From the NCBI RefSeq assembly GCF_021234875.1, contig NZ_JAJQVM010000017.1:49859-113858 (forward strand): 64,000 nt of DNA. The letters are read 5' to 3'. This DNA is from Marinibactrum halimedae (GTDB taxonomy: Bacteria; Pseudomonadota; Gammaproteobacteria; Pseudomonadales; Cellvibrionaceae). Shown piece after piece: positions 25,947 to 35,056 of the stretch; position 1 is the stretch's first letter; each line of letters opens with the position of its first letter. The position numbers and the translations under genes were made by a program. The notes beneath the pieces were generated by a model. That model saw nothing but the letters and a program-made list of their open reading frames with translations, was not told the DNA's origin and did not search any database.

Positions 25947-28574
25947 ATGAGAATCGATCGTTTAACGAATCAACTGCAAGTGGCATTAGCCGATGCACAA
26001 TCTACTGCTGTAGGTCGTGATCACAATCAAATTGAACCGGCCCATTTATTATTGGCCATGCTTGATCAGCAAGGTGGGTCGGTAAGACCGTTGCTGGCTC
26101 AGGCGGGCTTTGATGTCACAGGACTGCGCAATGAATTAAATAAAAAGTTAGAGTCATTTGCCCGCGTGCAAAGCCCGACAGGTGAGGTACATATGTCGCC
26201 TGAACTTGGTCGGTTATTAAATTTAGCCGATAAGCAAGCTCAAGCCAGTGGGGATAAATTTATTTCCAGTGAGTCGGTCTTAATGGCCAGCTTTAACGAT
26301 TCGAATAATGTATTGGGAGCGTTACTGAAAAAATTTGGAGACGAAAATCGTTTAAAAGAAGCCATTGAAAAAGTGCGAGGGGGCGAGACTGTTGATAATG
26401 CCGATGCCGAAGGCAGCCGGCAGGCTTTGGAGAAATTTACGATTGATTTAACGGCGCGCGCTGAGGCGGGGAAATTAGACCCGGTGATTGGTCGGGATGA
26501 TGAAATTCGTCGAACAGTACAAGTACTGCAACGCCGAACAAAAAATAATCCCGTTTTAATTGGTGAGCCTGGCGTAGGTAAAACCGCCATAGTGGAAGGT
26601 TTGGCACAGCGTATTGTGAATGGTGAAGTTCCTGAGGGGCTTAAGAACAAACGATTGTTGTCGTTGGATTTGGGCTCACTATTGGCGGGCGCTAAATTTC
26701 GCGGAGAATTTGAAGAGCGATTAAAATCGGTGCTAAAGGAATTGTCCAAACAGGAAGGGCGCATCATTTTATTTATTGATGAATTGCATACCATGGTGGG
26801 CGCCGGTAAAGCCGAAGGTGCAATGGATGCAGGGAATATGTTAAAGCCTGCCTTGGCTCGTGGTGAGTTGCATTGTGTGGGTGCAACCACTTTAGATGAA
26901 TATCGGCAATATATTGAAAAAGATGCTGCTCTTGAACGTCGTTTCCAAAAAGTGGTGGTGGATGAGCCGAGTGAAGAAGATACCATTGCCATTTTACGCG
27001 GGTTAAAAGAAAAATACGAAGTGCACCACGGTGTGGATATTACCGATAGCGCCATTATTGCTGCTGCGAAGTTGTCACAGCGCTATATTACTGATCGCCA
27101 ATTGCCGGATAAAGCCATCGATTTAATTGATGAAGCGGCTAGTCGTATTCGAATGGAAATCGATTCTAAGCCCGAAACCATGGATCGTCTGGAGCGCCGT
27201 TTAATTCAGTTAAAAATTGAAAGAGAGGCGGTAAAAAAAGACGATGACGAGGCATCAAGAAAGCACCTGATTAAAATCGATGAAGACATTAATACCGTCG
27301 AGCGTGAATACGCCGACTTAGATGAAATTTGGCGTGCAGAAAAAGCTGCATTGCATGGCTCTCATGAAATTAAAAGTACATTAGAGCAAGCGCGATTTGA
27401 TTTGGAGGCAGCACGTCGGGCGGGCGATTTGGGCAGAATGTCAGAGTTGCAATATGGCATCATTCCAGATTTGGAAAAGCAATTGGATATGGCCGCCCAA
27501 GTGGAAATGCAGGAAATGACGTTGTTGCGCAATAAAGTGACGGATGAAGAAATTGCAGAAGTGGTTTCAAAATGGACGGGCATTCCGGTGGCTAAAATGC
27601 TTGAAGGTGAAAGGGAAAAGCTATTGCGTATGGAAGAGGGATTACATAAACGCGTGATTGGTCAGCGTCAGGCAGTGGTTGCGGTGGCTAATGCCGTACG
27701 GCGTTCACGAGCCGGTTTGGCAGACCCCAACCGCCCTAATGGCTCGTTTTTGTTTTTAGGGCCAACCGGTGTAGGGAAAACCGAATTGTGTAAAGCGCTC
27801 GCGGAGTTTTTGTTTGACACCGAAGAGGCGATGGTGCGCATTGATATGTCTGAGTTTATGGAAAAGCATTCTGTTGCACGTCTCATTGGTGCACCTCCAG
27901 GGTATGTGGGTTATGAAGAGGGGGGGTATTTAACGGAAGCGGTTCGGCGTAAGCCCTATTCGGTCTTATTGTTGGACGAGGTGGAAAAGGCCCACCCGGA
28001 TGTATTTAATATTTTACTGCAAGTGTTAGAAGATGGCCGCTTAACAGATGGTCAGGGCCGTACAGTGGATTTTCGTAATACAGTGGTTATTATGACGTCC
28101 AATTTAGGGTCGGAAGCTATTCAAGAGTTGTCTAAGGCGTCGGCGAATGACGAGTCCTTCCAGGAAGAGGGGCAGGCACCGGTAAATGAGGCTATTAAAG
28201 CGGCTGTAATGGAAGTGGTTGGGCGTCATTTTCGTCCAGAGTTTATTAATCGTATTGATGAAGTAGTTGTTTTTGATCCGTTAGCACAGTCGCAAATTCG
28301 AGGTATTGCTGAGATTCAGCTTAAGCGTTTGCATCAACGTTTGGCAGATAGAGAATTGACGCTGGAGGTGAGTGAGGCAGTGATGGATAAAATTGGCGCA
28401 GCTGGTTTTGATCCAGTATTTGGTGCTCGTCCGCTAAAACGTGCGATGCAGCAGTTACTTGAAAATCCCTTGGCGGAAAAGGTGCTCGCTGGAGAATATG
28501 TTTCTGGTGATTGCATTGTACTCACATTGGATGAAAGAGAGAATCTTCAATTTGAAAAGCGTCGCACTCATTAA
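25947..28574 (+). CDS. clpB: ATP-dependent chaperone ClpB
   Basis: This is an 875-aa hexameric disaggregase that pulls proteins out of aggregates with DnaK/DnaJ/GrpE in the cytoplasm. I place the start at 25947 ([10 protein letters not shown] opening, GGAG 6 nt upstream); a longer in-frame extension lacks family similarity. Order: N-domain 1-~145; AAA+ module 1 with Walker A GEPGVGKT near 208 and Walker B LFIDELH near 273; coiled-coil middle domain ~405-525; AAA+ module 2 with [10 protein letters not shown] near 605 and [10 protein letters not shown] near 674; and a C-terminal domain with GARPLKRA. Length fits the family (about 860). A heat-shock promoter lies upstream and a terminator downstream, so it is a single-gene heat-shock unit. 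Confidence 0.97.
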   Translation: MRIDRLTNQLQVALADAQSTAVGRDHNQIEPAHLLLAMLDQQGGSVRPLLAQAGFDVTGLRNELNKKLESFARVQSPTGEVHMSPELGRLLNLADKQAQASGDKFISSESVLMASFNDSNNVLGALLKKFGDENRLKEAIEKVRGGETVDNADAEGSRQALEKFTIDLTARAEAGKLDPVIGRDDEIRRTVQVLQRRTKNNPVLIGEPGVGKTAIVEGLAQRIVNGEVPEGLKNKRLLSLDLGSLLAGAKFRGEFEERLKSVLKELSKQEGRIILFIDELHTMVGAGKAEGAMDAGNMLKPALARGELHCVGATTLDEYRQYIEKDAALERRFQKVVVDEPSEEDTIAILRGLKEKYEVHHGVDITDSAIIAAAKLSQRYITDRQLPDKAIDLIDEAASRIRMEIDSKPETMDRLERRLIQLKIEREAVKKDDDEASRKHLIKIDEDINTVEREYADLDEIWRAEKAALHGSHEIKSTLEQARFDLEAARRAGDLGRMSELQYGIIPDLEKQLDMAAQVEMQEMTLLRNKVTDEEIAEVVSKWTGIPVAKMLEGEREKLLRMEEGLHKRVIGQRQAVVAVANAVRRSRAGLADPNRPNGSFLFLGPTGVGKTELCKALAEFLFDTEEAMVRIDMSEFMEKHSVARLIGAPPGYVGYEEGGYLTEAVRRKPYSVLLLDEVEKAHPDVFNILLQVLEDGRLTDGQGRTVDFRNTVVIMTSNLGSEAIQELSKASANDESFQEEGQAPVNEAIKAAVMEVVGRHFRPEFINRIDEVVVFDPLAQSQIRGIAEIQLKRLHQRLADRELTLEVSEAVMDKIGAAGFDPVFGARPLKRAMQQLLENPLAEKVLAGEYVSGDCIVLTLDERENLQFEKRRTH

Positions 28575-28596
28575 GCGGTTTTAAATGCCATAATGT

Positions 28597-28623
28597 TTCC
28601 GATTTACGTTTCTTAAATCGGAA
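28597..28623 (+). repeat. 10-bp perfect hairpin between clpB and its terminator
   Basis: TTCCGATTTA and TAAATCGGAA flank a 7-nt loop, 22 bp after the stop codon; no T-run follows directly. It may protect the 3' end of the mRNA. Confidence 0.6.
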
Positions 28624-28658
28624 AATATTTTACAGTTCAAATTTTAATGTAAAAATAA

Positions 28659-28686
28659 AAAAGCCAGAAAATGCTGGCTTTTTTTT
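28659..28686 (+). terminator. Rho-independent terminator of clpB
   Basis: AAAGCCAG, a 6-nt loop, CTGGCTTT, and a run of eight T. Confidence 0.9.
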
Positions 28687-29061
28687 GTGATGTGTTACTT
28701 TGAATTTTGGGTTTTCTTGCTTCTCATTTTTAGTAAAATTTGGCGCGTATTTTCTTTTCTGGGTTTTGGGAGGGGTGCGTTTAAATAACGTCAGCGTGTG
28801 ATTAGTGTGATGCTATAATTAGAATACATTCATTTTTTGTAAGAAAGTATTCCGACTTTTTATTATGTTGCTAAGTGGTTAGTGTTTTCAGTTTAGAGCA
28901 TTGTTCATTTTTATTATTGAGGTGTTACTTTTTAACGATTTCATCCTTCAATAATGCTGAGATGGATTTAGTGCCGGCGGCTTGAGTGCTGAATGATCGC
29001 ATGGTGTCAATTGTAAACAGGGTGAAATAGGTTGTAGGGTTTGTTATTTATCGGTAAATCA

Positions 29062-29892
29062 ATGATGTTGAAAGTTGTTGTGGTCTTAGTGCTGAGTATC
29101 ATTACTTTGTTTACTAAGGGGCAAGATGTGGCTTCTGGATCAAATCGATATTTAGTCCAGGATAAAATTATCGTCGCCACAGGGGATTGGCCACCGATAA
29201 CTGCTAAATCTGGTTCAGATAAAGGATTGGCGTCTGATGTTATGATAGCCGCTTTTGCGGCGGTGGGTATTGCGGTAGACATTAAGTTTATGCCTTGGCG
29301 CCGTGCAGAAATTGAATTGCAAAATCAAAAGGTGGAGGCTGTTTTTCCTTATGCACCAACGGTGGGGCGTAAGGAAAAGTTTCTCTTTGGTGATCCGATC
29401 ATTTTTTCGAAAACACAATTTTTTAAACTTAGATCACGCCATGATGTTCAAATAAAGACATTAAAAGATCTTTCCGCTTACCGCTTGGGGGGGGTGTTAG
29501 GTTATTTTTACCAAGAAGAGTTAGATATATTTGGTATAAATGCTTTTTACGCAACGAAAGATATTTATAATTTGCATAAGCTAAAAACCCGTCGTATCGA
29601 TTTGTTTTTAGCGAATGATTTAATTACGTGGTCGATGATTCACAAAGTGTATCCAGAATCTACTGATGATTTTGTTGCACTAGAAGCACCGTACAGTGTT
29701 AACCCATTGAGTTTGATGTTTCGCAAGGAAGACGACCTGTCTTTGCATTATCTAATGAAATTTAATGAGGGATTGTCTCTTATTCAGCAAAGTGGATTGT
29801 ACGCCGAACTTTTAGACAAATATGGGTATGATTTGAGCTATTACACTCGACCAGTGGAAACCTTGAGTAATTTTCACTCTGTATTACCTTAG
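29062..29892 (+). CDS. Periplasmic solute-binding protein (SBP family 3, amino-acid-type)
   Basis: 276 aa from ATG 29062; TTG 29041 and ATG 29065 are alternatives because no Shine-Dalgarno site is clear. A signal peptide (LKVVVVLVLSIITLF) is followed by the family 3 fold: IIVATGDWPPITAK, SDVMIAAFAAVGI, MPWRRAEIELQNQKVEAVFPYA and the hinge region. Such proteins usually deliver amino acids to ABC permeases. Here no permease or ATPase gene is near and the gene is isolated. Solitary members of this type are common in marine gammaproteobacteria and may act in sensing or have unknown roles. The ligand cannot be predicted; the typical amino-acid-binding Arg/Asp pair is not obvious. Confidence 0.85.
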   Translation: MMLKVVVVLVLSIITLFTKGQDVASGSNRYLVQDKIIVATGDWPPITAKSGSDKGLASDVMIAAFAAVGIAVDIKFMPWRRAEIELQNQKVEAVFPYAPTVGRKEKFLFGDPIIFSKTQFFKLRSRHDVQIKTLKDLSAYRLGGVLGYFYQEELDIFGINAFYATKDIYNLHKLKTRRIDLFLANDLITWSMIHKVYPESTDDFVALEAPYSVNPLSLMFRKEDDLSLHYLMKFNEGLSLIQQSGLYAELLDKYGYDLSYYTRPVETLSNFHSVLP

Positions 29893-29941
29893 CGCACACG
29901 GTCTACCCTATCTTTTTGAGTTTCCTCTCTTGTCTCCCTTT

Positions 29942-30421
29942 CTATTGAGCGCTTCCTTGGTAAATTTTCTCCCACTGTTGTTGTTGAAAGTGCGCTTTCA
30001 GCGTTTTGGGGTAAAACTCGATGTTGTGGAGTTCGTTTAGGGGGTGCCAAGTTAAGCCAATTTGGTGTTTATCTGGACAGAGTGGTGTACTGGTGGTGAG
30101 CGCTTTTGCCCAGTCTGTTTTTGGGGGGTGGGTTTTCGGCCAATAGGATTGTACGTAGATTTCAATTTGATGAAATCCCGAGGGAAGCCGTTGAGATTCG
30201 TATCGGTCAGACAAAATCTCACGCACCAAAATAATGTCCCCAAAGGGAAGTTGGTAGCCAAGCTCTTCTTGCATTTCACGCCTAAAGGCTTCTTCTATTG
30301 TTTCATTTTCTTCCACCCCACCTCCTGGCGTGGTGTGCCATACGCCGTAAGAGTCTTCGTAGCGGCACAGAAGTAAGTGGTTATTTTCTATAACAATGGC
30401 TCGAACGGCGACTCTGGGCAA
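29942..30421 (-). CDS. Nudix hydrolase
   Basis: This is a 159-aa cytoplasmic Nudix-fold hydrolase that cleaves a nucleoside-diphosphate-linked substrate. The Nudix box is complete: GGGVEENETIEEAFRRE followed by MQEELGY, with the Mg-binding REMQEE core, near residues 33-55. The start RVAVRAIVIENNHLLLCRY is typical. AAGGAG 8 nt before the ATG supports translation. It converges with the solute-binding protein gene, with only about 50 bp between the stops. It is distinct from the MutT-type enzyme at 55926. Substrate unknown. Confidence 0.9.
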   Translation of the reverse strand: MPRVAVRAIVIENNHLLLCRYEDSYGVWHTTPGGGVEENETIEEAFRREMQEELGYQLPFGDIILVREILSDRYESQRLPSGFHQIEIYVQSYWPKTHPPKTDWAKALTTSTPLCPDKHQIGLTWHPLNELHNIEFYPKTLKAHFQQQQWEKIYQGSAQ

Positions 30422-30438
30422 AGGTGGCTCTCCTTTTC

Positions 30439-30477
30439 AAAGGGCGAAGAAGATCATAAAAGGGCGAAGAAGATCAT
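30439..30477. repeat. 20-bp-period tandem duplication upstream of the Nudix gene
   Basis: AAAGGGCGAAGAAGATCAT occurs at 30439-30457 and again at 30459-30477, one base apart. It starts 18 bp before the Nudix start codon. Confidence 0.9.
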
Positions 30478-30733
30478 AGTAGACGTGAGTAAACTTAAGG
30501 GTACGAGCTTTCGTCAGAATATTCTTTCTGTCATCTTATATAACTGAATAGTCATTAATCATAAGAATTCTTAGATTAAATCTGTCTTTAACTTAATGTG
30601 ATTAATTAAGTCCAGTCCCTATTACCTTGTTTTTGTGTGTTAGTTAACAACCAAAACATATCTTGATTCAATAATTTTAAGGTTTTTTTACGACCAGCTC
30701 CCGAAGTCACTGAGACAAAAGGATTGGGCCAAC

Positions 30734-30761
30734 TTGACTTCTCTCCAATGCCACATATAGT
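30734..30761 (+). promoter_or_regulatory. Candidate sigma-70 promoter of the dcw cluster (Pmra)
   Basis: TTGACT (30734-30739) and TATAGT (30756-30761), each five of six to consensus, are separated by 16 bp. The start would be near 30768, right before the four GTGG boxes, leaving a leader of about 170 nt before mraZ. Confidence 0.65.
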
Positions 30762-30769
30762 GTGCAATA

Positions 30770-30805
30770 GTGGTAAAAAGTGGGTGAATGTGGAAGTTTG
30801 TGGTT
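30770..30805 (+). promoter_or_regulatory. Candidate MraZ operator: four boxes at 10-bp spacing
   Basis: GTGG begins at 30770, 30780, 30790 and 30800, giving boxes TGGTA, TGGGT, TGGAA and TGGTT with 5-bp spacers. MraZ is known to bind direct repeats of TGGGN with 5-bp spacing in E. coli and related AAAGTGG boxes in mycoplasmas. Position just past the promoter suits repression by MraZ. Confidence 0.7.
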
Positions 30806-30935
30806 TTTGGGGTGGGGCAAGTGTTTTAACAAACAGACCTGCCTAGGGGTAATTTAACTTCGAAATCTCTCGGTATTTGACTCAATGCGTATGGTTCGCA
30901 GTGGCTAAATTCCGCAGGGGGCTTGGTTTAAACGA

Positions 30936-31379
30936 ATGTTTCTCGGAAGTCACGCCATCAACATGGATGCCAAAGGGCGTCTGGCGATACCGACGCGCAT
31001 CCGCGAATCGTTGGTGGATTGTTGCGAAGGTAATTTAGTGATTACCGCCCATACCGAAGAGCGCTGTTTGTTGGTGTATCCCGAACCTCAGTGGTTAGAA
31101 ATTCTTCCCAAAATCGAGGCATTACCCAGTTTCAATAAAGTGGCCAGAAGAACGCAACGCTTATTGATCGGTTATGCCTGCCCACTGCAAATGGATGGCA
31201 ATGGCAGAGTATTGCTGCCGCCGACATTGCGTGAGTATGCCGGCCTAGAGAAAAAATTGATGTTAGTCGGACAAGGTAAAAAGCTCGAATTATGGAGCGA
31301 AGACCGTTGGGTGAACTGGCTCGATGAGTCAGATGATGACGATGTCATTCCAGAAGAAATGCAGTCGTTATCTTTGTGA
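30936..31379 (+). CDS. mraZ: Transcriptional regulator MraZ
   Basis: This is a 147-aa AbrB/SpoVT-fold DNA-binding protein that forms a ring-shaped oligomer and represses its own dcw promoter. Both halves carry the conserved pattern: [13 protein letters not shown] at ~10-22 and [17 protein letters not shown] at ~86-102. Length matches the family (~150). The nearest purine-rich site (AGGGGG, ~30915-30920) is about 15 nt from the ATG, further than usual, so translation may be modest. First gene of the cluster, downstream of a promoter and its likely own operator. Its final codons and stop fall in the first unit of a 16-bp tandem array. Confidence 0.95.
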   Translation: MFLGSHAINMDAKGRLAIPTRIRESLVDCCEGNLVITAHTEERCLLVYPEPQWLEILPKIEALPSFNKVARRTQRLLIGYACPLQMDGNGRVLLPPTLREYAGLEKKLMLVGQGKKLELWSEDRWVNWLDESDDDDVIPEEMQSLSL

Positions 31380-31427
31380 GTCGTTATTTTTGTGAGTCGT
31401 TGTTTTTGTGAGTCGTTGTTTTTGTGA
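31364..31427. repeat. 16-bp tandem repeat, 4 copies, overlapping the end of mraZ
   Basis: Units of GTCGTT(A/G)TTTTTGTGA at 31364, 31380, 31396 and 31412. Unit one is the last 16 bases of mraZ (with a C for T) and ends in the TGA stop codon; the three further copies lie outside the gene. Copies three and four are identical. Confidence 0.95.
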
Positions 31428-31725
31428 GGTGCCCCATACCGATGGGTTAGCTTGGTGTTTCATTGCTGAGCTGAAAGGGATATCTGTTCCACCTTTTGGG
31501 GAGGTGGGACGTGTGTGGGGTAACTTTTGTTTGTTAACGAATCGTTTGTTCGGCGAAGTTTAGGGAACTTTGCGTAATGAGCAATCACATCTTTGTTAAT
31601 TTTTGATAAATGCTCCTTTCCTTGATGCGTAATGTGGGGGGAGTGAAACAGGCTGTATGCGTTTGATTTGAATGCTGCCGCTGGTACGTGAACGCTGAGT
31701 AACAGCGATGGCAGTAGGAGAAAAC
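31380..31725. other. mraZ-rsmH spacer
   Basis: 346 bp, unusually long for adjacent dcw genes. It starts with three units of the 16-bp array. No terminator or gene is seen; a secondary promoter is possible but not identified. Confidence 0.5.
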
Positions 31726-32658
31726 ATGTCTCAAGAGCAGCACTACTCAGTATTGCTGACAGAGTCCGTTCAGGCCTTGGTGCAAGACCCAGATGGTTTT
31801 TATGTGGATGGCACATTTGGTCGTGGTGGTCATAGTGGCCTTATTTTAGAGCAGTTGTCTGAAAAAGGGCGGCTGTTGGCCATCGATAAAGACCCAGAAG
31901 CGATTGCAGTCGCTAAGGCTCGGTTTTCCGGTGATGAGCGTTTTGAGATCGAGCATGGATCTTTTGCGCAATTGGACACCTTTCTTTCCAAAAGAGAGTG
32001 GAGCGGGAAGGTTTCTGGTGTGTTGTTGGACTTAGGGGTGTCTTCCCCTCAGTTGGATCAGGCAGAGCGTGGGTTCAGTTTTTTAAATGATGGCCCTTTG
32101 GATATGCGCATGGACACCACTCGTGGCATGAGTGCAGCAGAGTGGGTAAATAGCGCCGAAGAGTCAGACATTAGCTGGGTACTTAAGCAATATGGGGAAG
32201 AACGCTTTGCCAAGCGAATGGCGAGAGCCATTGTTGAAACACGGGCGAAGCGACCTTTCACTCACACGAAAGCGCTGGCAGAGGTCATCGCTAAAGCTAA
32301 TCCGGCATGGGAAAAGGGCAAGCATCCGGCGACTCGTGCCTTTCAGGCCATTCGGATTCAGGTGAATGGCGAGTTGACGGATTTAGAAAGTGTTCTGAGC
32401 CAGTCCATCGAATCACTGAAGGTGGGGGGGCGCTTAGTGGTGATTAGTTTCCACTCGTTGGAAGACCGCATGGTGAAGCGCTTTATGCGGCGACAGGAGA
32501 AAGGTGACCCATTGCCAAAAGGCTTGCCGGTTATGGATTCGCAATTGAACAAACGTTTGAAAACATTGACGCGAGCAGTTAAGGCTAGCGATGAAGAGCT
32601 GGCGGAAAACGTCCGGTCACGCAGTGCGGTAATGCGGGTTGCCGAGAAATTGGCTTGA
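31726..32658 (+). CDS. rsmH: 16S rRNA (cytosine(1402)-N(4))-methyltransferase RsmH
   Basis: This is a 310-aa SAM-dependent enzyme (formerly MraW) that methylates N4 of C1402 in the ribosomal P site. I start it at 31726 because AGGAG ends 5 nt upstream and the protein then begins [14 protein letters not shown] as in relatives; an in-frame ATG 18 bp earlier includes the ribosome binding site. Visible motifs are [13 protein letters not shown] (SAM-binding), the acidic [32 protein letters not shown] and [14 protein letters not shown]. Length fits. It is followed closely by ftsL in the dcw transcript. Confidence 0.96.
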   Translation: MSQEQHYSVLLTESVQALVQDPDGFYVDGTFGRGGHSGLILEQLSEKGRLLAIDKDPEAIAVAKARFSGDERFEIEHGSFAQLDTFLSKREWSGKVSGVLLDLGVSSPQLDQAERGFSFLNDGPLDMRMDTTRGMSAAEWVNSAEESDISWVLKQYGEERFAKRMARAIVETRAKRPFTHTKALAEVIAKANPAWEKGKHPATRAFQAIRIQVNGELTDLESVLSQSIESLKVGGRLVVISFHSLEDRMVKRFMRRQEKGDPLPKGLPVMDSQLNKRLKTLTRAVKASDEELAENVRSRSAVMRVAEKLA

Positions 32659-32713
32659 ACCAATTTATCGTTGTTTGAGAGGGCATTTTGACGTAGTGGA
32701 CGGTAAAAAACAT

Positions 32714-33016
32714 ATGACGACAGAGCCGGAAAAAAGACGCTATGGCTTACTCGCGCTGGCCTCTCTTGTGTGGGTGGGTATGTTGGTGTCGGCCTTAACG
32801 GTTGTCAGCACTACCCACCGTAGTCGTTTGTTATTGAATGAGCTGGAAACCTCAAGACGTCACAATGCAGAGCTGCAAGTGATGTGGGGGCAATATCTAC
32901 TGGAGCGCAGTACCTGGGCGGCCTACAGCCGAGTGGAGAAGTTGGCAACGGAAGAGCTGGATATGGCACTGCCATCTAACGACAGCATTGTTATTGTTTC
33001 GAAAAACGGTTTCTAG
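32714..33016 (+). CDS. ftsL: Cell division protein FtsL
   Basis: This is a 100-aa bitopic inner-membrane protein of the FtsQLB divisome subcomplex. A short basic cytoplasmic tail (TTEPEKRRYG), one membrane segment at ~12-35 (LLALASLVWVGMLVSALTVV) and a periplasmic leucine-zipper-like helix at ~36-85 are present. Sequence identity in this family is low, so position between rsmH and ftsI supports the name. The start is uncertain: ATG 32714 has a weak ribosome site, and an in-frame GTG at 32696 would add six residues. Confidence 0.9.
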   Translation: MTTEPEKRRYGLLALASLVWVGMLVSALTVVSTTHRSRLLLNELETSRRHNAELQVMWGQYLLERSTWAAYSRVEKLATEELDMALPSNDSIVIVSKNGF

Positions 33017-33051
33017 GGAGAGCCAGATAGCACCAGTGAAAGAGCGCATCT

Positions 33052-33166
33052 GGTTGTGGCATCCAGTGGTTATGGCATCCAGTTGTGGAAAGTACGGCGA
33101 TAGGAAATACAACGATAGGAAATACAACGATAGAGAGTATTTAGTGACAGAGAGCACCCAGTGACA
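33052..33166. repeat. Cluster of three direct-repeat pairs in the ftsL-ftsI spacer
   Basis: A 16-bp unit GGTT(G/A)TGGCATCCAGT is doubled at 33052-33083. A 15-bp unit CGATAGGAAATACAA is doubled at 33098-33127, with a partial third copy. AGTGACA occurs at 33143 and 33160, 17 bp apart, and the second copy holds the ftsI GTG start codon. Most of the 144-bp spacer is made of such copies. Confidence 0.85.
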
Positions 33167-35056
33167 AAACAAGCGACGAGCGCTAAGCGCGAACGCAAAT
33201 CGAAAGTTGAAAACGCGAGCGGAGCCCTTGGGGGTTCTGCTCGCTCGCGTTTGCCTGATCCGGTGCGTGTACCTCGTTGGCGTTTTTACAGTGTGGCTGT
33301 GGTGTTGGCGGCATTAGGGTGCGTAATCGGTTGGCATTTGGCCAGCATACAGGTATTGCCCGGTACTGAGCGGGGCTATGAGTTTCTTCAGCATCAAGGT
33401 CAGGCGCGTACATTGCGCTCAGAAAAAATCAATGCTTATCGAGGACTTATTACCGACCGCAATGGTGTTCCAATGGCTGTGAGTACGCCATTGTCATCAC
33501 TTTGGGTCAATCCTCAGATTTTGAATAACTACCAGGATCGCTGGGGTGAGCTTGCCAAGAATGTGAGAATGAAGCCCGCAGCCCTAGCCGATAAGCTGCG
33601 TCGTTACCAAAGCAAAAGCTTCATGTACCTGTCTCGTCATCTTCCGCCTGCAGAGGCTGCACAGGTATTGGATCTCAGAATCCCTGGTGTTTATGCCCAA
33701 GAGGAGTATCGCCGCTTTTACCCCTCTGCCGAGGTGAGTGCGCATTTGGTTGGTTTTACCGATGTGGATGATCAGGGTCAGGAAGGGGTGGAGTTGGCCT
33801 TTGATGACTGGTTATCGGGTGAAAGCGGTGCCAAGCATGTAGTGAAAGATCAGAAGGGCCACACCATCAAAGAGGTGGGGTTAGTGAAATCGGCAGAGCC
33901 AGGCAAGAGTCTGCGTTTGAGTGTGGATATGCGCCTGCAGTATCTAGCCTATCGTGCCCTAAAGCAGGCGGTGGCTGATGAGAACGCGAAGTCGGCATCT
34001 GCTGTGGTGTTGGATACCCGCACCGGTGAGGTGTTGGCGATGGTCAATCAACCCTCTTATAACCCGAATAATCGCCGCAATATTGAGGTTTCCGCCACTC
34101 GTAACCGGGCCATTACCGACCAGTTTGAGCCTGGTTCGACCATGAAGCCATTTAGTGTGATGGCGGCAATGGAGGCCGGTGTGGTGACGAGATCGACGAC
34201 GATCGATACCACACCAGGGTATGTGCATATTGGCGGTAAAACCTTCTTAGACCCAGTGAATTATGGCGTGATGGACTTGACCAAAATCATTACTAAATCC
34301 AGTCAGGTGGGTACCACCAAAGTGGCGATGAAGATGGATCCCAATGATATTCGGGATATGTATTTCAGAGTGGGGTTGGGTCAATCACCAGGAACTGGGT
34401 TTCCGGGTGAAGCCGTGGGTCAGCTGCCTTCTTACAACCGTTGGGCGAAAGTCGTCCACGCTAATTATTCCTTTGGCTATGGCTTTACGGCGTCGGCATT
34501 GCAGCTGGCGCAAGCCTACAGCGTAATTGCCAATGATGGAGTGAAAAAGCCTGTGTCTTTGTTGCAGGTGGAGAGCGAACCCAGCGGTGACCAAGTTATT
34601 CCTCGCCCTGTGACACAAGATATGAAATCTATGCTGGCTACCGTCACGGAAAAAGGTGGCACCGGCACTCGTGCTGCGTTGGAGCACTATAAAACGGCAG
34701 GTAAATCGGGCACGGCCCACATGGTCGGGAAGGGCGGTTACGCTGATGATCGATATCGTTCCTTTTTTGCGGGTTTTGCCCCGCTGGATGATCCAAGAAT
34801 TGTGGTGGTTGTGACGATTCAAGAACCCCGTTCGGGTAAATATTTCGGGGGTGAAGTGGCTGCGCCGGTCTTCGGAAAAATTGCCGAGGGTGCATTGCGA
34901 GTATTGAATGTCGCGCCAGATGCCCAGGTGGTAGAAGAACATCGAACCGCAAAGCGCTCACAACCTTCTGGCCAGCCCTCTTTCTTTCAACAGCCCCCTT
35001 TCATTCAAGATACGAAAGTAGACATTGATCGCTTGCAGCCGGAGGTAGTGCTATGA
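33161..35056 (+). CDS. ftsI: Peptidoglycan D,D-transpeptidase FtsI (PBP3)
   Basis: This is a 631-aa septal transpeptidase that cross-links new peptidoglycan with FtsW and is the PBP3 target of beta-lactams. It starts with GTG 33161 (GAGAG 7 nt upstream). A basic cytoplasmic tail precedes one membrane helix at ~44-66, then the pedestal domain (RGLITDRNGVPMA) and the transpeptidase domain. The active serine is in GSTMKP near residue 326 and the third motif is KSGTAHM near 525. The second motif reads SSQ rather than the usual SSN (near 380). The C-terminal tail after ~590 is Gln/Pro-rich. Length is somewhat above the E. coli protein (588). murE overlaps its stop by 4 nt. Confidence 0.96.
   Translation: MTKQATSAKRERKSKVENASGALGGSARSRLPDPVRVPRWRFYSVAVVLAALGCVIGWHLASIQVLPGTERGYEFLQHQGQARTLRSEKINAYRGLITDRNGVPMAVSTPLSSLWVNPQILNNYQDRWGELAKNVRMKPAALADKLRRYQSKSFMYLSRHLPPAEAAQVLDLRIPGVYAQEEYRRFYPSAEVSAHLVGFTDVDDQGQEGVELAFDDWLSGESGAKHVVKDQKGHTIKEVGLVKSAEPGKSLRLSVDMRLQYLAYRALKQAVADENAKSASAVVLDTRTGEVLAMVNQPSYNPNNRRNIEVSATRNRAITDQFEPGSTMKPFSVMAAMEAGVVTRSTTIDTTPGYVHIGGKTFLDPVNYGVMDLTKIITKSSQVGTTKVAMKMDPNDIRDMYFRVGLGQSPGTGFPGEAVGQLPSYNRWAKVVHANYSFGYGFTASALQLAQAYSVIANDGVKKPVSLLQVESEPSGDQVIPRPVTQDMKSMLATVTEKGGTGTRAALEHYKTAGKSGTAHMVGKGGYADDRYRSFFAGFAPLDDPRIVVVVTIQEPRSGKYFGGEVAAPVFGKIAEGALRVLNVAPDAQVVEEHRTAKRSQPSGQPSFFQQPPFIQDTKVDIDRLQPEVVL

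Larger units (their letters stand above)
28575..29061. other. Intergenic region after clpB
   Basis: 487 bp. It contains a 10-bp hairpin and the clpB terminator (28597-28686); the remainder is AT-rich with no gene recognised and presumably holds the promoter of the next gene. Confidence 0.5.
30422..30935. other. Divergent regulatory region upstream of mraZ
   Basis: 514 bp between the Nudix gene (minus) and mraZ (plus). It contains a 20-bp tandem duplication near the Nudix start, a near-consensus promoter and a four-box operator for the dcw cluster. No gene is supported. Confidence 0.65.

Noticed and set aside
26240..27055. 271-codon open frame antisense to clpB
   Set aside because: It mirrors the codon pattern of clpB on the opposite strand, has Ser/Arg-rich low-information composition and matches no family; clpB itself is certain.
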